Notes: generated by a model from the letters alone, not told the origin. A stretch of 64,000 nucleotides of DNA from Nageia nagi (GCA_050084985.1 JBITNC010000001.1:41354001-41418000); one strand, 5' to 3'; numbered from the stretch's first letter, positions 1 to 13,800 are shown. Program-made: numbers and translations.

Positions 1-1001
1 CCATTTTTCCCTCAAATGGATCTTGAATACCTTAGGAAAATGTGCCTAGGGATAAGGGTACTCAAACTTGCACTTTTGATCCATTTCAAACTCAATCTAT
101 GCATTTGTAGCCACTCTTGGTGTTTTCAAGCTCAAACTCGATCAAAACACCCTTTTCGACACCACTGAGCTCAAACTCTATATTTTCAATGATTTTTGAG
201 CTTAAATAGTGCAAAAATGACCATTTCCCCCTTTTTAAGCTCAAAGTTGTCATTCTTCATCATTTTTGGGCTCTTATTATGAAAAATGACCTTTTTTGGT
301 GTTTCCAGTGTTTTTGAGCATTTTTGGCTATTCTAGGCTCAACTAGTCACTTTCAGTCATTTGTGAGCTTTCTATACTCAAATAATGTAAAACGCACCTT
401 TTTTTACCATATTGACCATTTCCATGCCCAAAAGTGATCAAAACATTCTTTTTTACCTCACTTGCCTTTTTTCGACTTTTTGAGGTCAACTTTGACAAAA
501 AATGTCCATTTTTATCATCCTTGTAATTTTCAAGGCACTTGAACTCAAAAGTGACAAAAATGCTCATTTTTGCTTCTTAGGTACCTTTACGCTCAAATTT
601 TGCAAAAAAATGCATCTTTTGTGATGTTAGGCACCTATGAGCTCAATTCCTAAAAAATGCTCTTTTTTGTCAACTCTACCAGTCTTGTGCTCAAATGCTG
701 TGAAAATGCAACTTTTTATGCTCTATTGGTCACTTGGTGAAACATTCTGTTCCTGGTCACTATCATGATCTAAAATTGCATCCTACTTGATGTTGCTTGA
801 AATTAGACCATGAATGGCCCCTATATGCACTGAACTGACTTTGTACCTCTATGGGTACTTATGTGTATTGCTTCATCACTTGGCTGCTTTGACACTTTTC
901 TCTAGCCATCATATACTCACCTCTAGGCAATATTTTCCATTACCTTAAAAAAAGGTAGGGTCCACAAAATGTTGCATATTGGGGTGTGTTATGTGGGCAC
1001 A
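1..1001 (-). repeat. Partial 3' LTR of E1
   Basis: Matches 17693-18704 along its length with scattered substitutions, starting with the shared text around 'ccttaggaaaatg' and ending in the same terminal CACA. It consists of short quasi-repeats around 'gctcaaa' and 'catttttg'. On the minus strand the LTR would begin TGTGCCCACATAAC. The rest of this LTR lies left of the window. The bases just inside it (1002-1040) are A-rich on the plus strand and do not form a clear polypurine tract on the minus strand. Confidence 0.8.
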
Positions 1002-1674
1002 ATAAAATAAAAACAAAAACAAACAAAATAAATGTAGAAAAAACATAATGATTTTGCATCATCCATTGATGAGAAATCAATGTCAACAATCACTATCAGT
1101 AGAAGTAGTCAATAGGACATCATTTGTTGAAGTAGATCTTAGATTCATAACTATGGCCCTTTTTTCTAGCTCATGAGATGGATCTGAATGATGCAAATGT
1201 AATCATTCTTAATGTCCTCATCTTTCTCATCGCTCACCACAATTGTATAGAAGCTTGAGGTTTAATTCCTCTATTTGTGTTTCATCAAAAGGTGTGAGGC
1301 CTTTTGATTGTACTATCATGATTTGTTCCCATCTATATCTATGATTCTAAAGAGCCTCTCTTACTTGGATTTTCATTGATTGGTAGGGTGCAATTGTCTA
1401 CACCTTAAACATTAGATAATCAATTAGTATCATCTAGAGTTTCTTCTCTAACTGTAGTCTATGGGTTGGAACCAATAGTTCCTTAGCTTAGTGTGTTCTG
1501 ATGTAGTTAGCTTAGTTTCAAATTTTCATTGATTGGTAGCAAACCATTGTTAGTTTATGAGCCTTAAATGCTTATATATCTTGACATACTTCACAAAATC
1601 CTAAACTAAATATATTTGTAATTTGAAAACTAAAGAAAAAAATGATGGGACCTATATACATTGTTGGTATAGCC

Positions 1675-2880
1675 AGCTTGCTCTTAAGCCTGGAAGCAGT
1701 GTTTCAAATGCTTGCCATTCACTAGTAATGACAAGTTCTCACCTATAAGATGCTTGAGTTTGAATGTGTTCTATCCTACTAAGTTGAGATTTGGAATGGG
1801 CCTAACCATAATTTGTCAAATTTAGCATGCTTGCCCTTATCCTTGTGGGCTTTATCACACATTAGAACTAGATTAGAGACATGGAATGATATGAACTATG
1901 CATTTGTGTAGAACCATCTTTCGGTTATTTATTGATGTTGACACATGTTTGAGAATACTTGATCTCTTTTCTCCTTCAATTGTAAAATTTGTACCATCCT
2001 TAGTTCCATTATATCATCGGTATACATGTAATCCTTCATGAATTGCAAGGTAGCAATTTTCAAATGTATAGGAAAGATGGGTTCCATTCTACATACCAAC
2101 TAGAAAGGATTGGTACCCAAGGAGTTATTTAGCCTGATCTAATCTAACCATAGTGCATATTTGAGTTTGCTATGCCAATCTCATATATTATGATCAAGGA
2201 GTCTCTTTATTAGTATCAGTAGGTTCTTGTTTGTAGATTCTGCTACTCCATTTCCTTATGGATAGTAATTTGATGAGTAGTTGATAAATATGCGATGGTC
2301 ATATGCCCATTCTAACAATTTATGGCTTATGAAACTTAGATCATTGTTGCATACAAGGGATTATGGCACTTTGAATCTTATGACTATGAATTCCTCAATG
2401 AAATGAATGATAACTTTTGTAGTTGCATTCTTGCATGCTTGATCCTTGGTCCACCTTGTACAATAATCTATTGCCATTAGAATGAATTGGTGACCACTAG
2501 ATGAGTGAGGGTTGATAACCCCAACAATGTCTAGTCCCCATTTGGAAAATGGTTTAGATTCTAGGACTAGTTGAAGTGGCATACTGGTGCTTTTCTCTCT
2601 TCCAACAGTGGTTTGGCATGTATGACATGTCTTTGCATACTAATGAGAATCTTTGAATATGATGGGTCAATAGTACCTGACTCATAGTATTTGATGTACT
2701 AACATGTTTCTAGCAGCATGTCTTATTCCATTTTGTTGATCATGTAATTATTTGAGTATGCCATCAGCTTGATCTTATTTGACACACCTCATATATACTC
2801 CATTGTAGTTCTTTCTAAATAGATTACCAGCTTTGATGAAATATTTGACTACTCTATATCTTAATGATCTTCTTTGCACA
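1675..2880 (-). pseudogene. E1 integrase remnant
   Basis: Conceptual minus-strand reading gives a Ty3-type integrase. An H..H..CHTC zinc-binding region lies near 2.65-2.75 kb. The core starts with 'KWGLDIVGVINP' (first catalytic Asp present) at about 2500-2540. The second acidic position reads 'VCNND', where family members have Asp-Asn, so it appears lost. The third is present in 'GVAESTNKN'. A C-terminal segment follows, ending near 'GKHLKHCFQA'. The longest open stretch is 2361-2582 (73 codons). Several stops and shifts make it non-functional. It would have inserted element cDNA into the genome. Confidence 0.8.
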
Positions 2881-2989
2881 ATACCCATATTTGGTGGATA
2901 TGAACTTGATGTAAGGTATTACATAATATCCATGTACCATGACACTTATGGAGTTGATGTCATTATGTTACGATCATGGTCTATAGCAT

Positions 2990-4363
2990 AGTTTTCTTGA
3001 GTGTCATCTTTGTAGCTGGTAATTGTATCTTCTCTATGAGAAGCAAGGGCTTGTGCTAGGCCTTTTCGTTTGAATATTTTCATGGATTTCACCTTCAAAT
3101 CATACTCTAGGAGTGTAAATATTGAATTACCTTTTTTATCTCCTAATTCATACTAAGAAAGGAGGTTCTTAACTATTGAATCTAACACTATGGAAATTAT
3201 CTAACTGCAGAGGATATAGTGTCAAAACTTCTTCATGGCTCTTGCAAGTGCATAAGCTTATTTATCTTGGATAGGATATCTTAATTTTGCATCTTTAAAA
3301 GGAGCACTCATAAAGGCAATTGGGTTTTCTTAATCCTCTTAATTTCTTTATTTGAGTACTCCAGCAAGTGAATGATTGGAGGCAAAAGTATAGAGATAGA
3401 AGAGTTTTTTGTAATCTAAACTAGTCAAGATGGGTGCTGATGAAATTGCATCCTTGATGTCTTAGAAGGCTTTTGTTGCTTATGGAACCACACTATCTTA
3501 ACATCTTTCTTGAGCATATTGTTAATGGGCTTAATGATTTTTACAAATCCTAAAATGAACTTGCAAATGAAGTTGATCTTTCCCATGAACAATCTTATTT
3601 CTTTCAAACTTGATGGGTAGGTGATCTTTTGTATCGTACCTACTCTATCTAGATCAATTGAAATGCCATGTTCTGAAATAATGTGACCCAAGAGTTTCCC
3701 ATTTGAAGTGCCAAAGATACACTTCTTTATGTTTAATGATATGTCAAACTCTTGACATCTTTGGAAAATATCCCTTAGGTCTTCTATGTGTGATTCCCTT
3801 TCCTTAGAGAAGATTGTCAAATCATTCATGTAAATGATGATTTTTTTGCCCTACTAGTCCTTTGAATGTAAATTCCATTGCTCATTAGAATATCACACTA
3901 GCATTTATTAGAGCAAATGGCATCTAACTATATGCAAAGGTTCCCTACTTTGTTGTGGATGCAATTTTTAACTAATCTTTCTTATGGACTAGGATCTGAT
4001 TATATCCTAAATAACAATCTAGAAAGAACATCATCTTCAATCTGTTGACTATTTGCAAAACTTCATCAAGAGAAGGTAAAGGATAATTATTGTTCTTTGA
4101 TGAATAGTTTAAATGCCTAAAGTCAATACAAATTCTTATTTCTTCACTATTTTTATGAACGAGTACAATGTTAGCCATCCAATATGAATGCCTTACTTGA
4201 TAAATAATTCTTGATTCTACTAATTTCTAAACCTCATGAAAGATTATCAGATCTAGTATTGCATTCACTTACCTTTATCTTTACCAAAATGGCATAGTTC
4301 TAGTTTTGAGCGATATAGTATGAGTGATAATATCTAAATTGTAAGTTTTGAGCTACTCATACA
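2990..4363 (-). pseudogene. E1 reverse transcriptase and RNase H remnant
   Basis: Open pieces 3972-4178 and 3425-3829 on the minus strand give the RT palm ('EIRICIDFRHLN', 'NNYPLPSLDEVL', 'FFLDCYLGYNQ') and the segment after the active site ('FSKE..HIEDLRDIF..CQ', 'GKLLGHIISEHGI'). The YLDD box reads YMND (plus 3821-3832), so a catalytic Asp is lost. The first RT Asp is seen in 'FFLDCYLGYNQ'. Beyond it, about 3430 down to 3000, a Ty3-type RNase H remnant is readable ('PIAFMSAPFKDAKLRYPIQ', 'AYALARAMKKF'). Upstream the linker 'DVIAWMYEELKTYNLDI' is typical of plant gypsy polyproteins. Stops throughout make it inactive. Confidence 0.85.
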
Positions 4364-4839
4364 TCCATGCTATGACATCAATATATTGTTTGATCACTTC
4401 AATGATCTTCTTTCATTCTTGACCGACACAAGATTTACCAATCAAGATGTTTTTAACATCTATAGGGGTACCAATGTTGATCTCATCTGCTAGTTTAGCA
4501 TCAATGTGATTGGTATCCCTTTCATCATGGATCATATCTAGATTAAACATTCTCTCAAGAGAAATAATTCCTCTTGGCATTTTATTGGTCTTTAGCTAGA
4601 TTACTCTATCCTTGAAATCTTTTGATTGTTCTTCGTCTAACTTTGCTTGATCATCACCTATGATTTGGGAAGCAAACACTCCTTTACTAACCATGAATGC
4701 TAGTATCTATTGATCATCATTGAACACCTAGAAATTCATTACATTATCTAGAATGGAGGATGTTGTCACCATCTCAATGGTGAAACTTTTGAGTTTAGCA
4801 TTTTGTAATGGTTATGAAGTACTAAAAGTAATGGATAAG

Positions 4840-5190
4840 GCATTAGCCACTTGATTCTAATTCCTAGGGATTGATTGAAGGTTGAAAGATTCAAAGCTAT
4901 TAGCTAAACCCCATACTCTGATTCTATACTCATGCAATCTAGAGTCCTTGTAAGTGTAAATTCCTCTACCTTGCTTCACTACTAATTTTGAATCCCCTAC
5001 CACTTGTAAATGCTTAATTTTCTTTATTAAAGCCAATTTTAGACCATGTAGGAGGGCTTCATACTTGGTCGTATTATAGGTAGCATTGAATTGGAATTTG
5101 AAGTATGCATGGTACTTCTTATTCTTAGGACTTTAAAATTCAACTACTGCACAACTTTCTTGACTTGACCTTGAACCGTTGAACTTATGG
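4840..5190 (-). pseudogene. E1 upstream RNase H-like domain, copy next to RT
   Basis: Minus-strand reading gives an RNase H of the kind with 'YEAL..GL' and 'GDSKLVVKQ' motifs, here 'NATYNTTKYEALLHGL' and 'VVGDSKLVVKQGRG', followed by 'SIPRNQNQVANAL'. Of the four acidic positions, Glu (KYEAL) and Asp (GDS) remain. The first (FNGS, usually FDGS) and the last (VANAL, usually ADAL) read Asn, as G-to-A changes would give. It lies upstream of RT in the polyprotein, whereas the standard Ty3 RNase H follows RT and is also present here. It is one of two tandem copies. Confidence 0.75.
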
Positions 5191-6129
5191 GTCCAAGTCT
5201 CTACATTTACTAAACTCATAAAAGCACATGCTATAAATGGGGTTTTGTTTTTGGATTTGGGAGTGGTAGTGTCACTTACTTTTGGGTCTATTTTTTCTAT
5301 AATCTCTATCATATTTAAGGAATAGACCCCTTAATTTTCTATAGTAACCAAGATTTCATTAACATTATTGTAATCTGTTATTATTTCTTTTAATCTTAGC
5401 TCTCATTTAATCCTAATAGGGTTTGCTACTCCCCTCCATGGAAACCACATATGAGAGTAGTCCATAACAATGTACTCATTTAAGATACTGGACCAATCTT
5501 TAGCAAGTATCAACCCATAATACTCTGGAATGTCCACTATTTGGATGTTGATATACTACATAATACGAGGATCAATAAAAATCTAAATATGCTCATCTAT
5601 CACCATGCCAATGACCTTGAATTTTGATTTGTTTGATTAGGCAACCTTTTTAGGGATTTCCATGCTATGACATCAATATATTGTTTGATCACTTCAATGA
5701 TCTTCTTTCATTCTTGACCGACACAAGATTTACCAATCAAGATGTTTTTCACATCTATAGGGGTACCAATGTTGATCTCATCTGCTAGTTTAGCATCAAT
5801 GTGATTGGTATCCCTTTCATCATGGATCATATCTAGATTAAACATTCTCTCAAGAGAAATAATTCCTCTTGGCATTTTATTGGTCTTTAGCTAGATTACT
5901 CTATCCTTGAAATCTTTTGATTGTTCTTCGTCTAACTTTGCTTGATCATCACCTATGATTTGGGAAGCAAACACTCCTTTACTAACCATGAATGCTAGTA
6001 TCTATTGATCATCATTGAACACCTAGAAATTCATTACATTATCTAGAATGGAGGATGTTGTCACCATCTCAATGGTGAAACTTTTGAGTTTAGCATTTTG
6101 TAATGGTTATGAAGTACTAAAAGTAATGG

Positions 6130-6485
6130 ATAAGGCATTAGCCACTTGATTCTAATTCCTAGGGATTGATTGAAGGTTGAAAGATTCAAAGCTATTAGCT
6201 AAACCCCATACTCTGATTCTATACTCATGCAATCTAGAGTCCTTGTAAGTGTAAATTCCTCTACCTTGCTTCACTACTAATTTTGAATCCCCTACCACTT
6301 GTAAATGCTTAATTTTCTTTATTAAAGCCAATTTTAGACCATGTAGGAGGGCTTCATACTTGGTCGTATTATAGGTAGCATTGAATTGGAATTTGAAGTA
6401 TGCATGGTACTTCTTATTCTTAGGACTTTAAAATTCAACTGCTGCACAACTTTCTTGACTTGACCTTGAACCGTTGAACTTATGG
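6130..6485 (-). pseudogene. E1 upstream RNase H-like domain, duplicate copy
   Basis: Second copy of the domain at 4840-5190, created by the 1.3-kb tandem duplication and almost identical to it. The same residues are kept (KYEAL, GDS) and the same acidic positions are already Asn, so the inactivating changes predate the duplication. It follows the protease remnant on the minus strand. Confidence 0.75.
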
Positions 6486-6699
6486 GTCCAAGTCTCTACA
6501 TTTACTAAACTCATAGAAGCACATGCTATAAATGGGGTTTTGTTTTTGGATTTGGGAGTGGTAGTGTCACTTACTTTTGGGTCTATTTTTTCTATAATCT
6601 CTATCATATTTAAGGAATAGACCCCTTAATTTTCTATAGTAACCAAGATTTCATTAACATTATTGTAATCTATTATTATTTCTTTTAATCTTAGCTCTC

Positions 6700-7080
6700 A
6701 TTTAATCCTAATAGGGTTTGCTACTCCCCTCCATGGAAACCACATATGAGAGTAGTCCATAACAATGTACTCATTTAAGATACTGGACCAATCTTTAGCA
6801 AGTATCAACCCATAATACTCTGGAATGTCCACTATTTGGATGTTGATATACTACATAATACGAGGATCAATAAAATCTAAATATGCTCATCTATCACCAT
6901 GCCAATGACCTTGAATTTTGATTTGTTTGATTAGGCAACCTTTTAGGGATTTCCATGTTAGATAGTTTGAACTTTTTGCAAGTATCATATGGCATTACAT
7001 TCCCAGCTACACCACCATCTACCATACAATTATGTAGATTTTGCTAGCTATCCTTAGGTTTTTGAGAAGTGGAGTATATT
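6700..7080 (-). pseudogene. E1 aspartic protease remnant
   Basis: Minus-strand reading gives 'CMVDGGVAGNVMP', an altered D-S/T-G-A active-site region followed by a Met-Pro as in plant gypsy proteases, then 'VIGMVIDEHI' and 'EYYGLILAKDWSSIL', a flap and C-terminal part. It would cleave the Gag-Pol polyprotein. The C-terminal part (left of 6951) is included in the tandem duplication, so the protease tail occurs twice; the active-site region lies outside it and occurs once. Stops interrupt it. Confidence 0.65.
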
Positions 7081-7819
7081 TGGTTTAGCTTTGCCCCATA
7101 AGATTAGGGTAGCCTTTTGAACTAATAATGAATTGGTTTTTGCAAGCTTAGGTACCCACTCTAATTTGCACTTTTTGAGCTATTTAAAAAGTAGCTCTTG
7201 CTGGGCTTCCCTCGGCATAACAACAAAAAATGTTAGACCTGCATTTATCCCTTCATATCATCAACTATACTGTAGGGAGACAAGGTTGTTTCCATGTTAT
7301 ATTTGGATACTACTTTTCCCTATTATTATGTAGGTACTTGTTGATCCAAACATATTTTACTTGACGCATCATCGAATTTGGTTTTCTAGTGTATTGCTGC
7401 AGTGGCCTTGGTTGTTTGATGCTCATGCAGTTGGCTATAAGATTGGAAGTACAAATAGTTGTATTACTAGCTAAATTATCATTTGAATTAGTGGAGGGGA
7501 TTATGTGAAGAAGTATATCTAGAGGGATCTATTCATTACTCATAGGCAAGGATGATGTATGAGATGAGTTATCCCTCCTTCAAAATTTATATGTGTAGAG
7601 AGGTTGTGATGATTATTTTGATGCTACATAAACTTCTTCATAGACTTACTCTACTATGTATACCTCTTGTTTTGATGTGTACTGCTTATAATTTTCATCA
7701 TGTCAATCACATATCTTTGAAACTAATGTAGGATTGGAATTTCTTGGAGGTGAACTAACTTCTTTATTAGGTGTCATTTCCATATTCTAAATTTCCCATT
7801 GAAAAATGTTTAAAGTAGC

Positions 7820-9148
7820 TTGGAATTTAGGGCAACCTAACTTTCCATGGGATGCTATAGAATGGATCCTACACCATGTATTTCACCTCACTCCAGATAT
7901 ATCAATATTTTTTACTTGATTTACATTATTATTATTGAATTCCACCATTATTTAGAGTAGTGTTCTAAGGACAATTAGGTATTTGAAAGTTGAAATTTTT
8001 GGACCTATCTTTCTAATAATTTGAGTTTCTCTCATGGTGTTGACCTTGACTATGATCAACCCTTTGATATTATGCATCTTGTTTGATTTGTAACTTGGTT
8101 AGGTCATTTGTCAATTTTTGCATCATCTTTTATATCTCATAAAGGTCTACACAATAGTACTAGCAATATTAGCTATAAGATTTATAGCTAGGGTAGATGG
8201 AGATAAAAAAGAGGGTGTAATGGAAGCATGTTGTGGTGCATTATGCACAACGGGTGGTAAAAATGTAGAATTAGATAAAAATGTAGGATTTGATGGTGGA
8301 GGTATTGTATTTACAAGAGAATTATTCACAAAGGGAGTCATTTGTTGTTGATTATTTACAAATGAATTTACTTGAGGCAAGGCTGGATTCATGGTAGGAT
8401 TGAAATTGGTAGCCATTGAATTTGGGTAGTACTATTATTGTAAAGAATTAGGATGGATGGAATTGGTATACATGAGAAAATTTAGCATACTTTTTAGATT
8501 GAAGTTTGAGGAGTATGCATTATAATTTTGGAATGCCTGTTGCATTTCAACATTTAAATTTGACCCATTCTATGGATTGAATTATTGTTCAACCTTGAGA
8601 GCTTCTACATAAGCTACTTGTAAGGTGGTGACTATGGGTTCTCTATGAACAAAGGCCAATGTCATAACATCTAATGCTTTGAAATATACATCTAGAGCAC
8701 ACTCTTTGGACACTTTGCATGGGTCCATTAGTTTGTTATACATCCTTTGCAAGTAATCATTACATGAACTTATAGATTCTTGAGGTCCTTTAGTAATAAA
8801 GGCAAACTGATGATAGAAAAGGATCAGCTAGATGGGTATCTAAAATTGATTCATAAATGCTTGTTCCATCTGATCTCATGAAGTAATTAATCCTGCTAGT
8901 AGAGTATCAAACTAATGATGAGCATGTTCATCGAAGTTTGCTAGAAATAGTACACATGTGACATCTTCATGTTCCACTTGTAATATAGACAACACATTTT
9001 TGAATCATTATACATGCTCTTCTATAGTTACTATGCTACCATGCACATACTTGGGTATATACAACCCTAGGTTTTTTGGAAGTGCTTTTGGTTGACTTGC
9101 AATTTCTACTAGACTTCATTTTGACCAATTTGGTCTTGTAGCTACCAT
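7820..9148 (-). pseudogene. E1 gag remnant
   Basis: The reading starts at a minus-strand ATG at 9148 ('MVATRPNW'). A capsid-like region follows ('LPKNLGLYIPKYVHGSIV', 'FLANFDEHAHH', 'TKGPQESISSCNDYLQRM'), then a Pro/Asn-rich linker (open piece 8147-8416). Near 7823-7876 a zinc-knuckle-like motif reads W-C-x2-H-x4-H-x4-C (WCRIHSIASHGKLGC), where a canonical knuckle has C-x2-C. Several stops break it. Gag would form the particle and bind element RNA. The start was chosen because the conserved capsid reading begins just downstream and no other upstream ATG fits the frame. Confidence 0.75.
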
Positions 9149-10894
9149 TGTATTGCTCTAATATTGAGATGCTTGAGCACCTTGTGATGCTATTGGACTA
9201 CTTTGGTACTGAAATACTTGAGTACTTGGTAAGACAAATGGTTGGGGGATGAATTATATGATTGATTGCATAATATCAAGGCTAGTAACCAATGGTGTAG
9301 CAATATACCTTGATGAAGTTTGTTGTAGTGATGGAGTATTAGAATCAAAAAGATTGAATTCTAAAATTGGAATGCTTGGACTTTGAATCAAAGTCTAATC
9401 AAATTCACTTGAATCCCTCTTCTTGTCCTACATTGCCTTCAATCTGGTATACACCTTATGTTTATGTTTGGGACATAACTTGGTAGCTCAAAGAAAAATA
9501 AAAAGGATAAAATCCTTAATTAGCACACAAATGCTACAAGTTCTATACTAAAACTTGAAACTAGAGTTCAAATCAATTGAACAATATTCAAGCCCTCCTT
9601 CTAGTGCTAATCAATTGTTGGGATGCTTTTCTTTCCTATGTGAGACACTCTAAATATCATGGGTGGAACTTATGAGTTCCTAAGAAACATAGTTGGGAAT
9701 GCATTACTAAGTCCTCCAATTGAAAAGGACTATGTACCCCAAAGGCTCTTGTTGAAACACCCTGCTAGCAACCCCAACATCGTGAGTTATAAGGTTTATT
9801 TGCCCAATGTGTTTTTTGAATAAGGATAGATATAAAAATAAAGTGTAGTATTCCTATTTGGAATCAACCTCAATGAAATGGAATGAGAGGTATCTAGTCT
9901 ATTAACCAATGATGTATTATTCTTTGATGTATAGAGTTTATTCAGAACTTTTGTGTGTGTATGATCTATTGGATGAAACATAAGAAATGTAAGGATCATA
10001 GAGGTGAAGGAAAATACCTTGGAAAAAGAAAGAATACTTGGTTAGATATGAGGTGAGGTTCACTAATGGTAAGTGTCTAAGATTTAATTTCTTATAGATT
10101 GGTTAAGGACTCTTTATCCAATTCATCCAACCTTTAAAGCAAACAACTTCATGTTCAAAATGCTTCAAAGAGGAGTGGGGGGAATGCCAATTGTCAGTTC
10201 TCTACAAATAGGACTAATTCAATTGAATGTAAATGGAAGGTCTCAAAGTGAATGGATCATGGTTTTGGATGAAGGACCTGACAAGATGTCATAGAAGTAG
10301 AAACTAACATAGAATACCCAATCAACTTGCATGCTAAGGACCAAGCAATAAACATATATAGGATTTAAGCACTTTTTAATGTTTTTTAGAGATAACTTCC
10401 CTAAATCCCAAGAGCTTTCAAAGGAATAAAATGAAAGTACATAAACCCACTATGAGTACCCTCAAAGAATCAATCTATAGCATCAATATGAAAAGTTTCA
10501 AACTTAAGTCTTAGTATTAACCACTTTGTATTTTCTTTGTGAAAGAGTTACATAAAAGTTTTCACAATTTTTCTCCTTTTACAAAAAGTTTTGAACTTGT
10601 TCTCAAAATTTTCATTCCTTGAAATGTTCCAAACTTTTGATCTCCATAAAAGTGACCCCATGGATTGTATTTAAAGAATTTCTAGAGTTTCCAAGTGTTG
10701 CTCTAATTCTATAAAACAAATATGAAAATATTACATAGTTACTTGCTATGTCTAAGTTAGTTGACTTTTGGTGCTCTACTTGCCAGGATGACTGATCATG
10801 AGAGTAGTGTTAGTTGAGTTTTGGTGCTCAACTTTCCTAGCTGACTAATTTACAAGATTTTCAAATTTTTTGAAAGTGACAAAAATTACAATGG
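9149..10894. other. E1 spacer between extra ORF and gag
   Basis: No coding sequence recognised. A short imperfect direct repeat around 'ttttggtgctc.act' occurs twice near 10750-10850. No primer binding site was found here, which argues against an independent 5' LTR lying between the extra ORF and gag. Confidence 0.5.
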
Positions 10895-13800
10895 CTAATT
10901 TGCAATTTGTACATGTGATGCAATGATGGCCTCAAAGTCCATGCCCATGAATATTTCTCTATTCTTAACTTTGGTATTAAGGATCTCCATTATCCCTTCA
11001 TTTACCAATAGATATGCGATACTGGTCTTTGAAGTCTTCTTCATTTCATTGCACCATACTACCATGTTGCTACCATATATGAGATATTTTCTAGATTTGA
11101 GGACATTAATATCTTCAATTTTGAAGTAAGTATTGGTCATTAGCTGGACCTCATTTATTACTATGGAATAGTCCCTACTGTATCCATCTTCCTCGATCAA
11201 CCTTAGATTAAATTGGTACTCTGCTATCTATTTCCTCATATCTACTTTGAAATTTATCTAGACTTGGATGAAATCTTGACACTTTGAGACAACATAAAAT
11301 AGATAATCATACTCATAAAAGAATTGTTGATAGTAGTCTAGTATTACTAGCATGCTAACAACTTTTCTTCTTAGCTCATGCATCACCTAACAACTATTGC
11401 CCCACTTGGTAATTAGTTCATGGATCCTATCTTAAGTGATAAATGATCCATTATATTTAATAAAAAAATTAGTTATTCTTTGGAATAACTCTGGCATAGC
11501 CTCTTTTGGTTTCATTAATCCACTCTTGTTTGACTACTTGAGTCCTAGTATTCAATGAGATTTGCTTCCTAATGTCTTCAACTATCAGTTTAGTAGCTTA
11601 GATATCAATGGTCAACTTCCTCTTTTCAGCTCCTTGAGATCTACCTTTTATGATGTGTTCTCCTCTATTAGCATTGCAACATTAGAAACTATTACATGTT
11701 GCCTGCCAAAGTTCTGATTGCTTTACATGGCTCTTCCCATGTTTCCACCACTAATGCAAATTCTCCATCAACATTCCTTTTTCTTCCTATAGCAATAGTA
11801 TTTGTGATGATGGAATTATCCTTCATCAAGATGTAAGTGGCTATATGCTCAAATTCATTCTCTAAATCTTAATCAATTTCAAGGTTGGCATGGGCTTTAG
11901 ATTGATGATATGTTCTTAAGTTTTTTAAGAGCATCACCATGTTAAAATTATAACTTGGCTCAAGATTAGCAACTATAGTCACTTATCTCTCTAGATTCCC
12001 TTGATGTTCTTCCTCTCTCCTTTTCTTCCTTTGGTCTTCATCTTCACATTCATACTCTTTATTTCTTCCATCCCCTCTTGATGAGGAAGCTATTCCCTTG
12101 GATGTTGGGGTCCTTCTTGAAGAAACTGGTGGAGGATTTCTCTAAGGTGGAGGTGTCTTCTTTAGTTGGAGAGCTGTGGAAGCCCATGCAGATGTAGGTC
12201 TTATTTCTTGCACAAGTTCATCCATGGTAGGAGGAATCATGGTCAGTATCTCCTTAACTAATGAATCTGATTCATTACCTAAGATGTAAGGTATTTTAGA
12301 TATCTACCCATATTTTAAGGGTTCTCTCAAGAGATATCCTTCATCAATCTCATATTCATTCTTGCTGTCATTGGAAGGAGGAGAAGTAGGATAACTAGGG
12401 CTAGAATAATATAGTTGTCCATCTTGAGATGAACCTTTGGAAGGGACTTCCACCAACTTTTTAAAGCATTTATATGAGTGTGAAGTGATTCTTATCTCTT
12501 ATGATAATCCATGTATGGTTTGATCAATAGTATGCCCTGGTTGAACAATGAGTGTGACATATTGGCTAGACTACCCCTATGTTAATCTCATTGAAGGTGA
12601 AATTGGTGGTGGTTCACATGGAATTGAGGGATTATTTTTAAGGATTATTGAAGGATGTATCTTGGCTACTATATTCTCCTCTTGTAGACCTGTTTTCTTC
12701 TTCTTCTTGATCATGATCTGCTTGAGCTTTGCTTCTACTACCAAGTCCCTATTTATATTGCTTATTTGCTCAATGTCATCTATATTTTTATACCTTTTAA
12801 GTTTTCCTAGGGACTTGTGATGGTAATTAGTTTGCCAAGTTTTCTTGTAGAATGCACCACTTACACCTTTAGGATCATAGTACTCTACCACATATTCTAC
12901 TGTAAAGCTATAATTTGCTAGCTCCATATTCATTATCTTGACTTGATGCCATGATGTGCATTCATACTCCTCTATGCAGATAGGTAATTTGCATGTGGTG
13001 GCACCTTTCTAGCACTAGACTTACTCATGTAAGTATGACAAGTGTTTGCAAAATTCTATTAGGATGAATAGATCACTTACATAATGAGGAAGTCTGTAAG
13101 GTGGCTTAATTGACTCATAAAATTTGATATATGTGGCATCTATTTCTTCAAGATAAAAATCTACATGTCTTCAAAGAACTTGGATTGCCACTTTTTATAT
13201 CTTGGTCATATTGACGATCCCATTTACCTCTACATATATATGACACTTGAATCCTTCATCATCAATTTCAATTCATCCCACCAGTTTTCTAAGATGAATC
13301 TAGGGTAACTCTACTATATTGGCATTTCTAGGTCAAAGAGGTACTTGGTATCTACTATGGCATATTTTTTATTCTTGCCATGTAGAAGCAATCTCTTCAT
13401 TTCTATGAGTTTGGACAACTATTTGGCCATGTAGTCACTAATGACGTTTCTCAATCTAATTTTGCCTTTGCTATTTTGATGTATGAAGCCCATGAACTCC
13501 TTTTTGAATCTTTGATCATTTTCTTATCCTGTGATCTTGCATAGCATACTGATGATGGTCAAGGATGTAGGATAGAAGTCTATCCTTCTTGGTTGATTTA
13601 AGGCCTTTGCCTAATCTTTGCACTCATCAACTAACCAATATCTTATCAAGTTCCTTGGCTTGGTTAGGCTGTTATAGAATTTGATGGACTCTTTCATGGA
13701 GAATATGATGCCTTCATTACTCCATGCAAATGTGCTCTCTATTCCTTCCATAGTGAAATCTAGTATCTTTTTACCTTCATTATCAAGGAGGACTCTCTCC

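Larger units (their letters stand above)
4364..6951. repeat. Near-perfect 1.3-kb tandem duplication inside E1 pol
   Basis: Unit 1 is 4364-5658 (1295 bp) and unit 2 is 5659-6951 (1293 bp). They are in direct tandem and differ by about four substitutions and two one-base homopolymer length changes, so they are over 99% identical. Each unit starts at TCCATG, and the same hexamer recurs at 6952 just after the array, so the breakpoints carry 6-bp microhomology. Each unit covers the end of protease, an RNase H domain and the linker before RT. The identity is far higher than the level of decay of the element, so the duplication is much younger than the insertion, unless it is an assembly artefact. 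Confidence 0.95.

Noticed and set aside
8118-8351. 77-codon plus frame
   Set aside because: Antisense of the E1 gag linker, which reads well on the minus strand.
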